Of a stretch of DNA of 64,000 nucleotides, positions 38,169 through 46,942 are shown piece after piece. The translations under genes were made by a program, and so were the position numbers. The stretch's first letter is position 1. The number at the start of each line of letters is the position of its first letter. Source of the DNA: Kribbella kalugense. Lineage in GTDB: Bacteria; Actinomycetota; Actinomycetes; Propionibacteriales; Kribbellaceae. Location of the stretch: NCBI RefSeq assembly GCF_004365875.1, contig NZ_SODF01000001.1, positions 1,116,001 through 1,180,000 of the forward strand, in the 5' to 3' direction. The notes beneath the pieces are model-generated. The model was not told the DNA's origin. It saw only the letters and a list, made by a program, of their open reading frames with translations, and ran no database searches.

Positions 38169-39037
38169 CGCTTCTTGCTTCCAGTCAACCGGAAGTAGGA
38201 CTCGAGCAACCGATCGGTCGGCACCCGCAGCAGGTTGCCTACGGCATCGGCCGGCCGGACGAACGGCGGCGTGATGTTGTGCGGCCGCTCGGCCACAGCC
38301 GTACACACCTGATCGGCCGCCTGCTCCGGCGTCAGCCCCGGCATCTTGTTCAGCAGCGGCGTCGGCTCACTCATCCGGGTGTGCACCAGCCCCATATAGA
38401 CAGTCGACGTCGTCACCCCGTCGCCGCGAACCTCCTGCGCCACGCACCGCAGCCAGACGTCGAACGCACTCTTCGACGCCAGGTACGCCGACCAGCGCGC
38501 CATCGGCGGCGTCCGAACGCCGGCCGTCGACACGTTGACAATGTGGCCGGATCGGCGTTCGCGCATCGACGGGAGCAGCTCGAGCACGAGCTTCGCCGGG
38601 CCGAGGTAGTTGATCGCGTTGGTCCGCTCGATGTCGTGGAACCGCTGGTACGTGTCCGCGATCGACCGCCGGATCGACTTGCCCGCGTTGCTCACCAGCA
38701 CGTCCACCCGCCCGTGCTCGGCCAGGACGGTACGCACGAGTTCCTCGACCGCGTCCGGATCGGCAAGGTTCGCCGGATAGACGTACGCCGTACCGCCGCC
38801 GGACCGGATGTCCTCGGCCACGAGCTGCAGCTGATCCTCGGTCCGGGCAACGAGCAGGACCGTCGCCCCGGCCGCTGCCAGCCGGCGCGCGGTCGCCTCA
38901 CCGATCCCGTACGACGAACCGGTCACCAGGATCACCTTGTCCCGGACCGCCGCGCTCAACCGCTCGTCGGAGATCCGGGCGCGCCCGTTGGTCAGTGCGA
39001 CAAGCAACGGCCACCCGATCGGACGCTTCCCAGTCAT
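38165..39037 (-). CDS. Short-chain dehydrogenase/reductase
   Basis: The 290-residue Rossmann enzyme has the nucleotide loop TGSSYGIG, the NAG motif SNAGKS, catalytic Ser in NVSTAG and Y-x-x-x-K in AYLASK. The N-terminal 30 residues (MTGKRPIGWPLLVALTNGRAR) precede the domain and may contact membrane. It resembles actinobacterial SDRs that act on lipid or acyl substrates. It starts 10 nt after the hydrolase stop and overlaps the acyl-CoA synthetase start. Confidence 0.9.
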   Translation of the reverse strand: MTGKRPIGWPLLVALTNGRARISDERLSAAVRDKVILVTGSSYGIGEATARRLAAAGATVLLVARTEDQLQLVAEDIRSGGGTAYVYPANLADPDAVEELVRTVLAEHGRVDVLVSNAGKSIRRSIADTYQRFHDIERTNAINYLGPAKLVLELLPSMRERRSGHIVNVSTAGVRTPPMARWSAYLASKSAFDVWLRCVAQEVRGDGVTTSTVYMGLVHTRMSEPTPLLNKMPGLTPEQAADQVCTAVAERPHNITPPFVRPADAVGNLLRVPTDRLLESYFRLTGSKKR

Positions 39038-39047
39038 GCCGCCGACA

Positions 39048-39854
39048 TTACCCGCTGGTAGCCACTCGCGGCAGCCCTTGGCTGACTCTTTGCAACCACT
39101 CGCGGACCAGCGCTGCCAACAGCTCGGGCTGTTCGAGTTGCAGGTTGTGCCCGGCCACGTCGGCGACCGCGTAGGTGGCGCGCGGATAGTGGGGGAGCAG
39201 CGTGAACTGGTCCTCGTAGCCGGTGATCGAGTCCTGCCGCCCACACAGGATCAGCGATGCTCCGTCGTACGGCGGGCCGCTCTCCGGCGCGATCGACAAC
39301 GCCCAGTTCTTCTGGATCCGCTCAAGCGCAACTTCGTCTGCAAGCGCGAGACCCGGCGCGACATCGGAGCGGTAGGCGGCAAGCGCGGCCGCGGTCTGGA
39401 CGACGGCGAGGTCGGTGAAGTCCTCGCCCTCGGTCAGCGATTCGAGCACGCCCGGCTCGGTCCGCAGTACGACGTGTTCCGGCACCTTGCGGTCCTTGTG
39501 CCAGAGGGTGCCAACCGGGCAGATCAGTCCGATACCGAGGATCTGCTCGGGGCGTTCGACGACCAGGGCGCGGGCGAGATAACCGCCGTACGACTCGCCG
39601 ATGAGAAGGAACGGCTCGTCGTCGATCTGCTCGTCGATGTACTCGCGGACCGCTGCCATGATCCCGTCGGAACTGTCGATGTCGCCCGCCGGACTCTGGC
39701 CCATGCCGGGCAGGTCGGGATAGAGCCGCCGGTATCCGGGGAGGTCGGCGAAGATCGGTTCCAGGCAGCCGGTCATCAGTCGATGGTCCGGACTCCAGCC
39801 GTGCAAGGCGAGAACCGGAACGCCGTCGCCGAAGGTCACATGGTGCAGAGTCAT
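39048..39854 (-). CDS. Alpha/beta hydrolase
   Basis: The 268-residue hydrolase has the oxyanion HGW (18-20), nucleophile elbow GESYGG (S88) and a C-terminal catalytic His in AGHNLQLEQP. A cap region lies near 130-190. It is probably an esterase or thioesterase. It is the first gene of the hydrolase-SDR-ligase operon. TACAAC lies 6 nt before the ATG on the minus strand and may be a leaderless -10. It is divergent from the M24 peptidase across 44 bp. Confidence 0.9.
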   Translation of the reverse strand: MTLHHVTFGDGVPVLALHGWSPDHRLMTGCLEPIFADLPGYRRLYPDLPGMGQSPAGDIDSSDGIMAAVREYIDEQIDDEPFLLIGESYGGYLARALVVERPEQILGIGLICPVGTLWHKDRKVPEHVVLRTEPGVLESLTEGEDFTDLAVVQTAAALAAYRSDVAPGLALADEVALERIQKNWALSIAPESGPPYDGASLILCGRQDSITGYEDQFTLLPHYPRATYAVADVAGHNLQLEQPELLAALVREWLQRVSQGLPRVATSG

Positions 39855-39886
39855 GGAGAAGTTGTAGCAACCTGCCCCGACAGTTC

Positions 39887-39892
39887 TAGAGT
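39887..39892 (+). promoter_or_regulatory. -10 hexamer, leaderless promoter
   Basis: TAGAGT lies 6 nt before the ATG of the M24 peptidase gene. No ribosome-binding site is seen. Confidence 0.5.
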
Positions 39893-39898
39893 CGGACC

Positions 39899-41020
39899 AT
39901 GGCCCGTCGCTCAGCTCTTCCTCCCATTCCTGATGTCGCCGTACTGCGTGCCCGCTTGGATCGCGCCCGCGAGGCTGCGGCAGGGACCGGTTTGGTCATC
40001 GCGCCGGGCTCGGATCTGCGGTACCTGATCGGTCAGCCCGGGGGCTCGTTCGAGCGACTGACCGCGCTGCTCATCCCGGCCGACGGTGCGCCGGCTCTCG
40101 TCGTACCGAAGCTCGAAGCGCCTGGGTTCAATGGGTTGGAGGACCTCGGTGTCGATGTTGTGACCTGGGTGGATGGTGTCGATCCGTACAACCTGGCGGC
40201 CGAGCGGCTGGGTGGCGCCGAGCGGGTCGCAGTCAGCGACTTCACGCCGGCGCTGCACGTGCTGGGTATCCGCGACGCGTTGCCCAAAGCCGAGCAGGTG
40301 CTGGCTGGGCCGATCGTCCGCGAGCTGCGCATGCGGAAGGACGCGGCGGAGATCGAGGCGCTGCGGAAGGCGGGCGCTGCGATCGACCGCGTGCACGCTC
40401 GGGTCGGCGACTGGCTGCGGCCAGGCCGGACGGAGGCGGAGGTCGGCGCCGACATCGCCGCCGCGATCGTCGAGGAAGGTCACACCGAGGCCGACTTCGT
40501 GATCGTCGCCAGCGGTCCGAACGGCGCCAGCCCGCACCACGCCCTGTCCGAGCGGGTGATCGAGGCCGGTGACGTGGTCGTCGTCGACATCGGCGGACCC
40601 GTTGCCGAGGGCTACAACTCTGACTCGACCCGCACCTACGCTGTCGGCACTCCACGGGACGCCGACGTGGCCGCGACGTACGCCGTACTGCAGGAGGCTC
40701 AGCAGGCTGCGGTGGATACGGTTCGGCCGGGTGCGACCGCGGAGTCTATCGACGCAGCGGCTCGGGACGTGATCGCGGCGGCTGGCTTCGGCGACTACTT
40801 CATCCACCGGACCGGGCACGGGATCGGGCTGGACGTGCACGAGGAGCCGTACATCGTGGCGGGCAACGAGCTGCCGCTCGAGGCAGGCATGGCGTTCAGT
40901 GTCGAGCCGGGCATCTACCAACTAGGCCGTTGGGGTGCGCGGATCGAGGACATCGTCGTGGTCACCGCGGACGGCGTCGAGTCGATGAACAAGCAGCCGC
41001 ACGACCTCGTGGTGCTCTGA
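39899..41020 (+). CDS. M24 family metallopeptidase (Xaa-Pro aminopeptidase-like)
   Basis: The 373-residue protein has a creatinase-type N-terminal domain (about 1-135) and a pita-bread catalytic domain. Metal ligands lie in VVVVDIGG, YNSDSTRTY, HRTGHGIGLDVHEEPY, FSVEPGIY and RIEDIVVVT. It probably removes N-terminal residues before proline from peptides in the cytoplasm. The stop is 3 nt from the convergent regulator's stop. Confidence 0.93.
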   Translation: MARRSALPPIPDVAVLRARLDRAREAAAGTGLVIAPGSDLRYLIGQPGGSFERLTALLIPADGAPALVVPKLEAPGFNGLEDLGVDVVTWVDGVDPYNLAAERLGGAERVAVSDFTPALHVLGIRDALPKAEQVLAGPIVRELRMRKDAAEIEALRKAGAAIDRVHARVGDWLRPGRTEAEVGADIAAAIVEEGHTEADFVIVASGPNGASPHHALSERVIEAGDVVVVDIGGPVAEGYNSDSTRTYAVGTPRDADVAATYAVLQEAQQAAVDTVRPGATAESIDAAARDVIAAAGFGDYFIHRTGHGIGLDVHEEPYIVAGNELPLEAGMAFSVEPGIYQLGRWGARIEDIVVVTADGVESMNKQPHDLVVL

Positions 41021-41023
41021 GAC

Positions 41024-42010
41024 TCAGCCCGCCCGGAAGGTCTTGCGGTAGGCCAGGGGAGAGACGCCGAGGTCGGAGCGTAGGTGATGGCGCAGCGATG
41101 CGGCCGTGCCGAGACCTGCTTCTTCGGCGACCCGATCGACTGACAGGTCGGTCGTCTCGAGTAGATGGCACGCGTGCCGAACGCGTTGCTGCAGTAGCCA
41201 GGTGCCGGGGGACTGGCCGGTCTCGGCCTTGAAGCGGCGGCTGAACGTACGCACACTCATCTGCGCGTACGCCGCCATCGCCGGCAGGCTGATCTCCTGA
41301 CCGAGCCGCCCGAGCGCCCACGCCCGCGTCGGCGACGTACCCTCGCTACCTACCTCCGGGACCGCCCGCTCGATGTACTGCGACTGCCCACCATCACGCC
41401 AGGGCGGTACGACGCAGTGCCGAGCGGCCCGGTTGGCGACCTCGCTACCGAAGTCACTGCGGACCAGATGCAGACAGAGGTCGACGCCTGCAGCCAGACC
41501 GGCCGAGGTGAGGATGTCGCCGTCGTCGATGAACAGGCGGTCCTCGTCGAGCTTCACGTCCGGGTAAACGCTGCGGAACAGCTCGGCTCGCTCCCAGTGG
41601 GTGGTCGCCGGCCGGCCGTCGAGCAGCCCGGCCGCGGCGAGCACGAATGCGCCTGTACAGATCGACGCGATCCGTGTGCCCGGCCGGATCATCGCGAGCG
41701 CTTTGGCGAGGTCGTCGGGCAGCGTTCCCTCGTAGCGCGGCTGCGGGACGGAGGTACCCGGAATGATGACGGTGTCTGCTTGAGCCAGCGCCTCAGGGCC
41801 GTGATCCGGGATCAGAGTGAAGCCGGCGCTGGCGCGGACCGGTCCGCCGTCAGGCCCGCAGATCCGGACGTCGTACAGCGGCGTACCGTCCGCTGTCGTG
41901 GCCGCCCCGAAGACCGTCGGCGGGATCGTCAGGTCGAAGCCGACGACCGGTTCGACGGCGAGGACGGCGACCACGTGCGGACCGGCAGAGGCCAAGCGGC
42001 GAGGGCTCAT
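41024..42010 (-). CDS. GlxA-type AraC regulator (DJ-1/PfpI fusion)
   Basis: The 328-residue protein joins an N-terminal DJ-1/PfpI-like domain (VVAVLAVEPVVGFDLTIPPTVFGAA, ASICTGAFVLAAAGLLDGR) to a C-terminal AraC DNA-binding domain (MAAYAQMSVRTFSRRFKAETG, VDRVAEEAGLGTAASLRHHL). It is divergent from an MFS transporter, which it probably regulates. ATG 42010 is my choice; 42028 has a somewhat better ribosome-binding site. A 7-bp inverted repeat between the genes may be its operator. Confidence 0.9.
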   Translation of the reverse strand: MSPRRLASAGPHVVAVLAVEPVVGFDLTIPPTVFGAATTADGTPLYDVRICGPDGGPVRASAGFTLIPDHGPEALAQADTVIIPGTSVPQPRYEGTLPDDLAKALAMIRPGTRIASICTGAFVLAAAGLLDGRPATTHWERAELFRSVYPDVKLDEDRLFIDDGDILTSAGLAAGVDLCLHLVRSDFGSEVANRAARHCVVPPWRDGGQSQYIERAVPEVGSEGTSPTRAWALGRLGQEISLPAMAAYAQMSVRTFSRRFKAETGQSPGTWLLQQRVRHACHLLETTDLSVDRVAEEAGLGTAASLRHHLRSDLGVSPLAYRKTFRAG

Positions 42011-42047
42011 GGCCGTATCTTGACACATGTTGTCCATCTGGCCACTA

Positions 42048-42065
42048 GTTCGATGATGATCGAAC
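42048..42065. promoter_or_regulatory. Inverted repeat, possible operator
   Basis: GTTCGAT and ATCGAAC are perfect 7-bp arms separated by GATG, in the 70-bp space between the divergent GlxA-type regulator and MFS gene. The position 16 nt before the MFS start suggests control of that gene. Confidence 0.45.
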
Positions 42066-42080
42066 CGGCACTCTGATCGG

Positions 42081-43355
42081 GTGACGCAGATCGTGGAGAC
42101 GAAGAAGGCCCCCAGGGTGCACCTGGCCTGGGCGGTCGCGGTGGTTGGGTTCGTGACCTTGATCGGTGCGGCCGGGTTCCGTTCGGTGCCGAGCGTCCTG
42201 CTCGATCCACTGCACGAGGAGTTCGGCTGGTCGCACGCCACGATCTCCGCGGCGGTGTCGATCAATCTCCTGCTGTACGGCGGGATTTCGCCGTTCGCCG
42301 CCGCGCTGATGGACCGGCTCGGTCTGCGCAAGGTGGTCAGCGGGGCGCTGGTGCTGATCGCGCTTGGCAGCGGACTGACTGTCTTCATGACTGCGTCCTG
42401 GCAACTGTTGCTCTGCTGGGGTCTGTTGGTTGGTGTCGGCACGGGCTCGATGTCGATGACGTTCGTGGCGACGATCACCGGACGCTGGTTCGTCCACCGC
42501 CGTGGTCTGGTCACCGGGATCCTGACGGCGGCCGGTGCGACTGGGCAGCTGGTCTTCCTCCCGCTGATCGCATCGCTGGCGACGCACCACGGTTGGCGAG
42601 TGCCCGCCCTGGTCGCAGCCGGTGCGGCGCTGGCCGTCGTACCGCTGGTGCTGTTCTTTCTGCGCGACTACCCGAGTGATGTCGGGTTGAGGGCGTACGG
42701 CGCACCTGAGGGGAGCATGGCCGGGCAGCGGGTTGAGACGACCGGTAGTAGTGCCATGCGGGCGCTGACTGCGCTGCGGACTGCCTCGCGGCGGCCGGCG
42801 TTCTGGCTGCTGGCGGGTGGATTCGCGATCTGTGGCGCGTCGACGAACGGACTGGTCGGGACGCACTTCGTGACCGCGGCACACGACCACGGCATGCCTG
42901 CGACGACTGCTGCGTCATTGCTGGCGCTGGTTGGTGTGTTCGACGTGGGCGGGACGATCTTCTCCGGGTATCTGACCGACCGGTGGGACCCGCGGTACCT
43001 GCTGATCGCGTACTACACGCTGCGTGGTCTGTCGCTGCTGGTGCTGCCTTCGCTGCTCGGGCCGACTGCTGCACCGAGCACGTGGGTGTTCATCATCTTC
43101 TACGGGCTGGACTGGGTGGCGACGGTGCCGCCGACTGTGGCGCTGTGCCGGGAGTGGTTCGGGCAGGACGGGCCGATCGTGTTCGGCTGGGTGTTCGCGT
43201 CGCACCAGGTCGGTGCCGCGCTGGCTGCAACCGGTGCCGGCGCGATCCGGGACGTCCAGGGCAGCTACAACCTGGCGTGGTACCTCGCCGGTGGACTGTG
43301 CGCGGGAGCCGCGCTGATGTCCGCAAGCATCGGACGCCGAGTCGTGCCTGCCTGA
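42081..43355 (+). CDS. MFS transporter
   Basis: The 424-residue protein has 12 predicted membrane helices. The N-terminal half includes HEEFGWSHATISAAVSINLLLYGGISPFAAALMDRLG, and the second half SGYLTDRWDPRYLLIAYYTLRG carries the repeat of motif A. It resembles MFS proteins of the monocarboxylate/oxalate-formate antiporter-like group. The start is GTG. The divergent AraC-type regulator probably controls it. The soxR gene follows 46 bp downstream. Confidence 0.88.
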   Translation: MTQIVETKKAPRVHLAWAVAVVGFVTLIGAAGFRSVPSVLLDPLHEEFGWSHATISAAVSINLLLYGGISPFAAALMDRLGLRKVVSGALVLIALGSGLTVFMTASWQLLLCWGLLVGVGTGSMSMTFVATITGRWFVHRRGLVTGILTAAGATGQLVFLPLIASLATHHGWRVPALVAAGAALAVVPLVLFFLRDYPSDVGLRAYGAPEGSMAGQRVETTGSSAMRALTALRTASRRPAFWLLAGGFAICGASTNGLVGTHFVTAAHDHGMPATTAASLLALVGVFDVGGTIFSGYLTDRWDPRYLLIAYYTLRGLSLLVLPSLLGPTAAPSTWVFIIFYGLDWVATVPPTVALCREWFGQDGPIVFGWVFASHQVGAALAATGAGAIRDVQGSYNLAWYLAGGLCAGAALMSASIGRRVVPA

Positions 43356-43368
43356 CGCTTTCCGCTAG

Positions 43369-43386
43369 CCTCGATTTAAGTTGAGG
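43369..43386 (+). promoter_or_regulatory. Putative SoxR-binding site (sox box)
   Basis: The 18-bp sequence CCTCGATTTAAGTTGAGG is a near-palindrome (7 of 9 pairs) close to the known sox box CCTCAAGTTAACTTGAGG. It lies 15 nt before the soxR ATG, so autoregulation is likely. Confidence 0.75.
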
Positions 43387-43401
43387 TTGGAGGGATGGGC
43401 G

Positions 43402-43881
43402 ATGGATATCGAGCCGGGTGAGTTGACGGTCGGGCAGCTGTCGCAGCGCAGCGGCGTGGCGATCTCCGCGCTGCACTTCTACGAGCGGCAGAGCCTGATC
43501 CTCAGCCGCCGTACGTCGGGGAACCAGCGCCGCTACAAGCGCGACACGTTGCGCCGGGTGGCGATGATCCGGATCGCCCAGCGGGTCGGCATCCCGCTCG
43601 CCGAGGTGGCCGCGATCCTCAAGCTGCTGCCCGAGAGCCGGACGCCGACGCGCTCGGACTGGGAACGCATCTCGGAATGCTGGCAGGCCGAGCTCGACCG
43701 TCGCATTCTGCACCTCGAGCAACTGCGCGACGACTTCAAGGACTGCGTCGGCTGCGGCTGCCTGTCCCTCGACCGCTGCGCCCTCGCCAACCCGTACGAC
43801 GCTCTGGCCGCCAAGGGCCCAGGGCCTCGCCGCCTGATGAATCCCGAGGGCGAACCCTGCCACCCGGGCAAGTGCGCCTGA
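43402..43881 (+). CDS. soxR: Redox-sensitive MerR regulator SoxR
   Basis: The 159-residue protein has a MerR helix-turn-helix (TVGQLSQRSGVAISALHFYE), a dimerisation helix, and the [2Fe-2S] cluster motif CX2CXCX5C at C115, C118, C120 and C126. Oxidation of the cluster, in actinobacteria mostly by redox-active metabolites, twists target promoters into an active form. ATG 43402 has GGAGGGA upstream. A sox box overlaps its promoter region. The MFS gene immediately upstream could be part of the regulon but has no sox box of its own that I can see. Confidence 0.95.
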   Translation: MDIEPGELTVGQLSQRSGVAISALHFYERQSLILSRRTSGNQRRYKRDTLRRVAMIRIAQRVGIPLAEVAAILKLLPESRTPTRSDWERISECWQAELDRRILHLEQLRDDFKDCVGCGCLSLDRCALANPYDALAAKGPGPRRLMNPEGEPCHPGKCA

Positions 43882-43932
43882 GGTTATCCACAGGCGAGGC
43901 GTCGTCGCCAGCGGACTGGGGGTGGGGGCGTC

Positions 43933-43938
43933 TAGGGT
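43933..43938 (+). promoter_or_regulatory. -10 hexamer, leaderless promoter
   Basis: TAGGGT lies 6 nt before ATG 43945 of the RecQ-like helicase gene, with no ribosome-binding site between. Confidence 0.5.
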
Positions 43939-43944
43939 TCGAGC

Positions 43945-46071
43945 ATGGCTGAGACTGCGGGACCGCTTGCTTTGACCGACGACCGGGCGAAGGTCGCCGG
44001 GGACGTGATCCGGGCGATCGCCGGTGACGACGCCCGGTTGCGGGCGGATCAGGAGACCGCGGTCGCGGCGCTGTGCGAGGCGGCGGCACGGGTGCTCGTG
44101 GTCCAGGCGACCGGTTGGGGCAAGTCCGCGGTGTACTGGGCGGCTACGGCGATCAGACGGGCGGAGGGGTTCGGTCCGACGCTGGTGGTTTCCCCGTTGC
44201 TCTCGCTGATGCGGGACCAGGTCGGGGCGGCGAGCCGTGCGGGGCTGCGCGCCGCCACGCTGAACTCGAACAACATCGACGAGTGGTCCAACATCGAGCA
44301 CGACATACGATCCGGAGCGATCGACGTGCTGCTGGTGTCGCCGGAGCGGCTTGCCAACCCGGGGTTCGGGCGGCGAGTGCTGGACGGGTTGGCCGGGCAG
44401 ATCGGTCTGCTGGTGATCGACGAGGCGCACGCGGTGTCCGACTGGGGGCACGACTTCCGGCCGGACTATCGCCGGGTGTCCGACGTACTGCAGCGGCTCA
44501 ACCCGAAGACTCCGGTGCTCGCGACGACAGCGACCGCGAACTCGCGGGTGACCGACGACGTGGCCAAGCAGCTGGGGGAGTCGACGCTGGTACTGCGTGG
44601 TCCGCTGGCGCGATCGAGTCTCCAGTTGGCGGTCGTGGATGCGTTGTCGCCGTTGGATCGGTTCGCCTGGGTGGTCGACGAGCTGCCCAAGCTGCCCGGA
44701 TCCGGGATCGTCTACACGCTGACCGTCGCTGACGCGCAGCGGCTGGCTGCGGTGGTTCAGGAGGTGCACGGGCGGGACGTGCCGGTCGCGGCGTACACAG
44801 GTCAGTTGGAGGCGGGGGAGCGGGAGAATCTCGAGGACGCGCTGCGGGCGAACCAGTTGAAGGCTTTGATCGCGACCTCCGCATTGGGGATGGGGTACGA
44901 CAAGCCGGATCTCGGGTTCGTGGTGCACGTAGGGTCGCCGCCGTCACCGGTGTCGTACTACCAGCAGGTTGGTCGTGCCGGGCGCGGGATCGATCACGCG
45001 GTGGTGGCGTTGCTGCCGTCGGATGCCGACTCGGGTGTGTGGGACTACTTCGCTACGGCGACGATTCCGGTGCCGGAGAACGTGCAGCGGCTGTTGCGGG
45101 CGCTGGAGGGATACGGGCCGGACCAGCCTGCGAGCGTGCCGGCATTGGAGGCGGAGACCGGCCTGCGGCGTACGCGGGTCGAGTTGATGCTGAAGCAGCT
45201 GGCGGTGGACGGAGTGGTCGACCGGGTCGAGCGCGGTTGGGTGCGGACGGACGTGCCGTGGAGCTTCGACGCCGAGCACTACGACGGGATCGTATCCGTC
45301 CGCCGGCGTGAGGCGGACATCATGCGCGCGTACACGCGGGGTGATCGTTGCTTGATGCAACTTCTCCAGGAGTCGCTGGACGATCCGTCGGCGGAGCCGT
45401 GCGGACGGTGCTCGGTCTGCCTGGGCGAGTTGCCCGCGCCGTTGGTGTCGCGGCCCGATCCGGAGACAGTGGCGACGATCGTCCGGCTGCTGCGCGGTGA
45501 GGTGCATGTGCTGGAGCCACGGAAGATGTGGCCGGGCGGCGCGTTCGGCGCCCGCGGCAAGATCCCGCCGGCGTTGTCGGCCGAGCCCGGCCGCATCATC
45601 GTGTACGCCGACGCGCCGGAGTGGCGCGAGGTCCTCAGCGGTGCGTTCAACGGATCCCCGTCGCCTGATGCGGTCGAGGCGTTGAAGGCGGGCGCGGTCG
45701 CCGCCCTGTCGCGATGGCGCGGCTCATGGTCCGGTCGCCCAGAGGTCGTCGTACCGCTCGCTGCCGGTGGTTATCCGGAGCTCACGTCTGCTGTCGCCGA
45801 CCACGTCGCCGGCGTCGGCCGGTTGGACCGGGCGGAGCTGACGGTCGACCGCACCGGCTTCACCGACGACCTGTCGTCAGCCGAGGAAGCGAGGGTTTGG
45901 CGCGACGGCCTCCAGGTAGACGACGCCACAGCCCAGGCCGTCACAGCCCGAACCGTCCTCCTCCTGGTCGACGCCACCTCATCCCAATGGCCCGTCACCG
46001 TAGCCACCGCCAAACTCCGCGAAGCAGGCGCCGCCGCCGTCCTGCCACTCATCATCCACAAACGCCCTTGA
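43945..46071 (+). CDS. RecQ-like DNA helicase with phosphoribosyltransferase-like C-terminus
   Basis: The 708-residue protein has RecQ helicase domains: Walker A GWGKS (57-61), DEAH at 159-162 followed by the RecQ signature AVSDWGHDFRPDYR, and motif VI QQVGRAGRG. A zinc-binding set near 475-492 includes CGRCSVC. No HRDC domain is seen. The last 200 residues are not standard RecQ; the end (TVLLLVDATSSQWPVTVATAKLREAGAAAVLPL) resembles the ribose-phosphate loop region of phosphoribosyltransferases such as ComF, though with DATSSQW where DDVxTTG would be expected. It probably unwinds recombination or repair intermediates. Confidence 0.88.
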   Translation: MAETAGPLALTDDRAKVAGDVIRAIAGDDARLRADQETAVAALCEAAARVLVVQATGWGKSAVYWAATAIRRAEGFGPTLVVSPLLSLMRDQVGAASRAGLRAATLNSNNIDEWSNIEHDIRSGAIDVLLVSPERLANPGFGRRVLDGLAGQIGLLVIDEAHAVSDWGHDFRPDYRRVSDVLQRLNPKTPVLATTATANSRVTDDVAKQLGESTLVLRGPLARSSLQLAVVDALSPLDRFAWVVDELPKLPGSGIVYTLTVADAQRLAAVVQEVHGRDVPVAAYTGQLEAGERENLEDALRANQLKALIATSALGMGYDKPDLGFVVHVGSPPSPVSYYQQVGRAGRGIDHAVVALLPSDADSGVWDYFATATIPVPENVQRLLRALEGYGPDQPASVPALEAETGLRRTRVELMLKQLAVDGVVDRVERGWVRTDVPWSFDAEHYDGIVSVRRREADIMRAYTRGDRCLMQLLQESLDDPSAEPCGRCSVCLGELPAPLVSRPDPETVATIVRLLRGEVHVLEPRKMWPGGAFGARGKIPPALSAEPGRIIVYADAPEWREVLSGAFNGSPSPDAVEALKAGAVAALSRWRGSWSGRPEVVVPLAAGGYPELTSAVADHVAGVGRLDRAELTVDRTGFTDDLSSAEEARVWRDGLQVDDATAQAVTARTVLLLVDATSSQWPVTVATAKLREAGAAAVLPLIIHKRP

Positions 46072-46086
46072 TCATTAGATCTGCGG

Positions 46087-46100
46087 CCTGCCCAAGCAGG
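46087..46100. terminator. Weak hairpin between convergent genes
   Basis: CCTGC and GCAGG flank CCAA, a 5-bp stem between the helicase and ArsR-SRPBCC stops. It could end either transcript but is short. Confidence 0.3.
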
Positions 46101-46895
46101 TCAGCTGACGGTTGCGGGTGACGTTTCCAGGAGGGACTTCAGGTCGGCGAGGAGGGCTGGCCAGCCTTCTTGGATCATGGTTCGGATGGTGCTGCCGGGC
46201 TCGAAGCCGGTGTGGATGACGGTGAGCTTGACCTGGTTGTCGACCGGCTCGAGTTCGAAGGTGGCGGTGGAGAGCGGCTCGCGACTGATCTTCTCGTACG
46301 TCGCGTCGTCGATCCCGAACTCCTTGGCGAACTCGGGCGTGATGTGGTGCCACGTGTACGACAGCCGGCTGTACGGATCGTGCTCCACCACGACCTGGTC
46401 CGCGCCGGAGATCGTGACACCACCCTCGTGCTGCCACACCATCTCCGAGCCGACCTTCCAGTCGGTCTCATGGCGCAGCTTCCAGTACTGCTCGGTGAAC
46501 GCCGGGTCGGTCAGCGCCTGCCACAGCCGCTCGGGCGTGGTCCGGATGTACGTCGTGTAGACGAAGTCGTTGTCACTCATAGTCGTTTCGGCCTCCAAAG
46601 CCGTTTTGAGGTCGGCGAACAGCTGGACCCGGCGGCGGTCGTACTGGTGGATCCAGCGATCGGCGATGGCGTTGATCGGCTCCGCGTTGAGGTGGTGCAG
46701 CTTCTCCCGGCCGCGCCACACCGTGGTGACCAGGTTCGCTTCCTCGAGTACGGCGAGGTGCTTGCTGACGGACTGCCGGGCCATGTCCAGCTCGGCGCAC
46801 AGCTCCCGCAGCGTCTGCCCATTGCGCGCGTTCAGCAGGTCGAGCAGCCGCCGGCGGCTGGGGTCCGCCAAGGCCCGGAACACCTCGTCGTCCAT
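46101..46895 (-). CDS. ArsR-type HTH fused to SRPBCC (AHSA1) domain
   Basis: The 264-residue protein joins an ArsR winged helix (about 1-95, VFRALADPSRRRLLDLLNARNGQTLRELCAELDMARQSVSKHLAVLEEANLV) to an AHSA1/START-like ligand-binding domain (about 110-255, VYTTYIRTTPERLWQALTDPAFTEQYW). These are more often separate adjacent genes, and M106 sits at the junction. No metal-binding cysteine pair is present, so it probably senses a hydrophobic ligand. Two operator-like palindromes lie upstream. Confidence 0.9.
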   Translation of the reverse strand: MDDEVFRALADPSRRRLLDLLNARNGQTLRELCAELDMARQSVSKHLAVLEEANLVTTVWRGREKLHHLNAEPINAIADRWIHQYDRRRVQLFADLKTALEAETTMSDNDFVYTTYIRTTPERLWQALTDPAFTEQYWKLRHETDWKVGSEMVWQHEGGVTISGADQVVVEHDPYSRLSYTWHHITPEFAKEFGIDDATYEKISREPLSTATFELEPVDNQVKLTVIHTGFEPGSTIRTMIQEGWPALLADLKSLLETSPATVS

Positions 46896-46911
46896 CGCGC
46901 TCCGATCAATT

Positions 46912-46933
46912 CATGCAGCCGATCGGCTGCATG
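46912..46933. promoter_or_regulatory. Palindromic operator 1
   Basis: A perfect 22-bp palindrome with half-site CATGCAGCCGA begins 17 nt upstream of the ArsR-SRPBCC start. It shares GCAGCC/GGCTGC with a second site, so it is the likely operator of the fusion protein. Confidence 0.8.
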
Positions 46934-46942
46934 ATCAACATA

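Noticed and set aside
43884..43892. Perfect DnaA-box-like TTATCCACA between soxR and the helicase gene
   Set aside because: Only one copy, with no AT-rich element, dnaA or dnaN nearby; not an origin.
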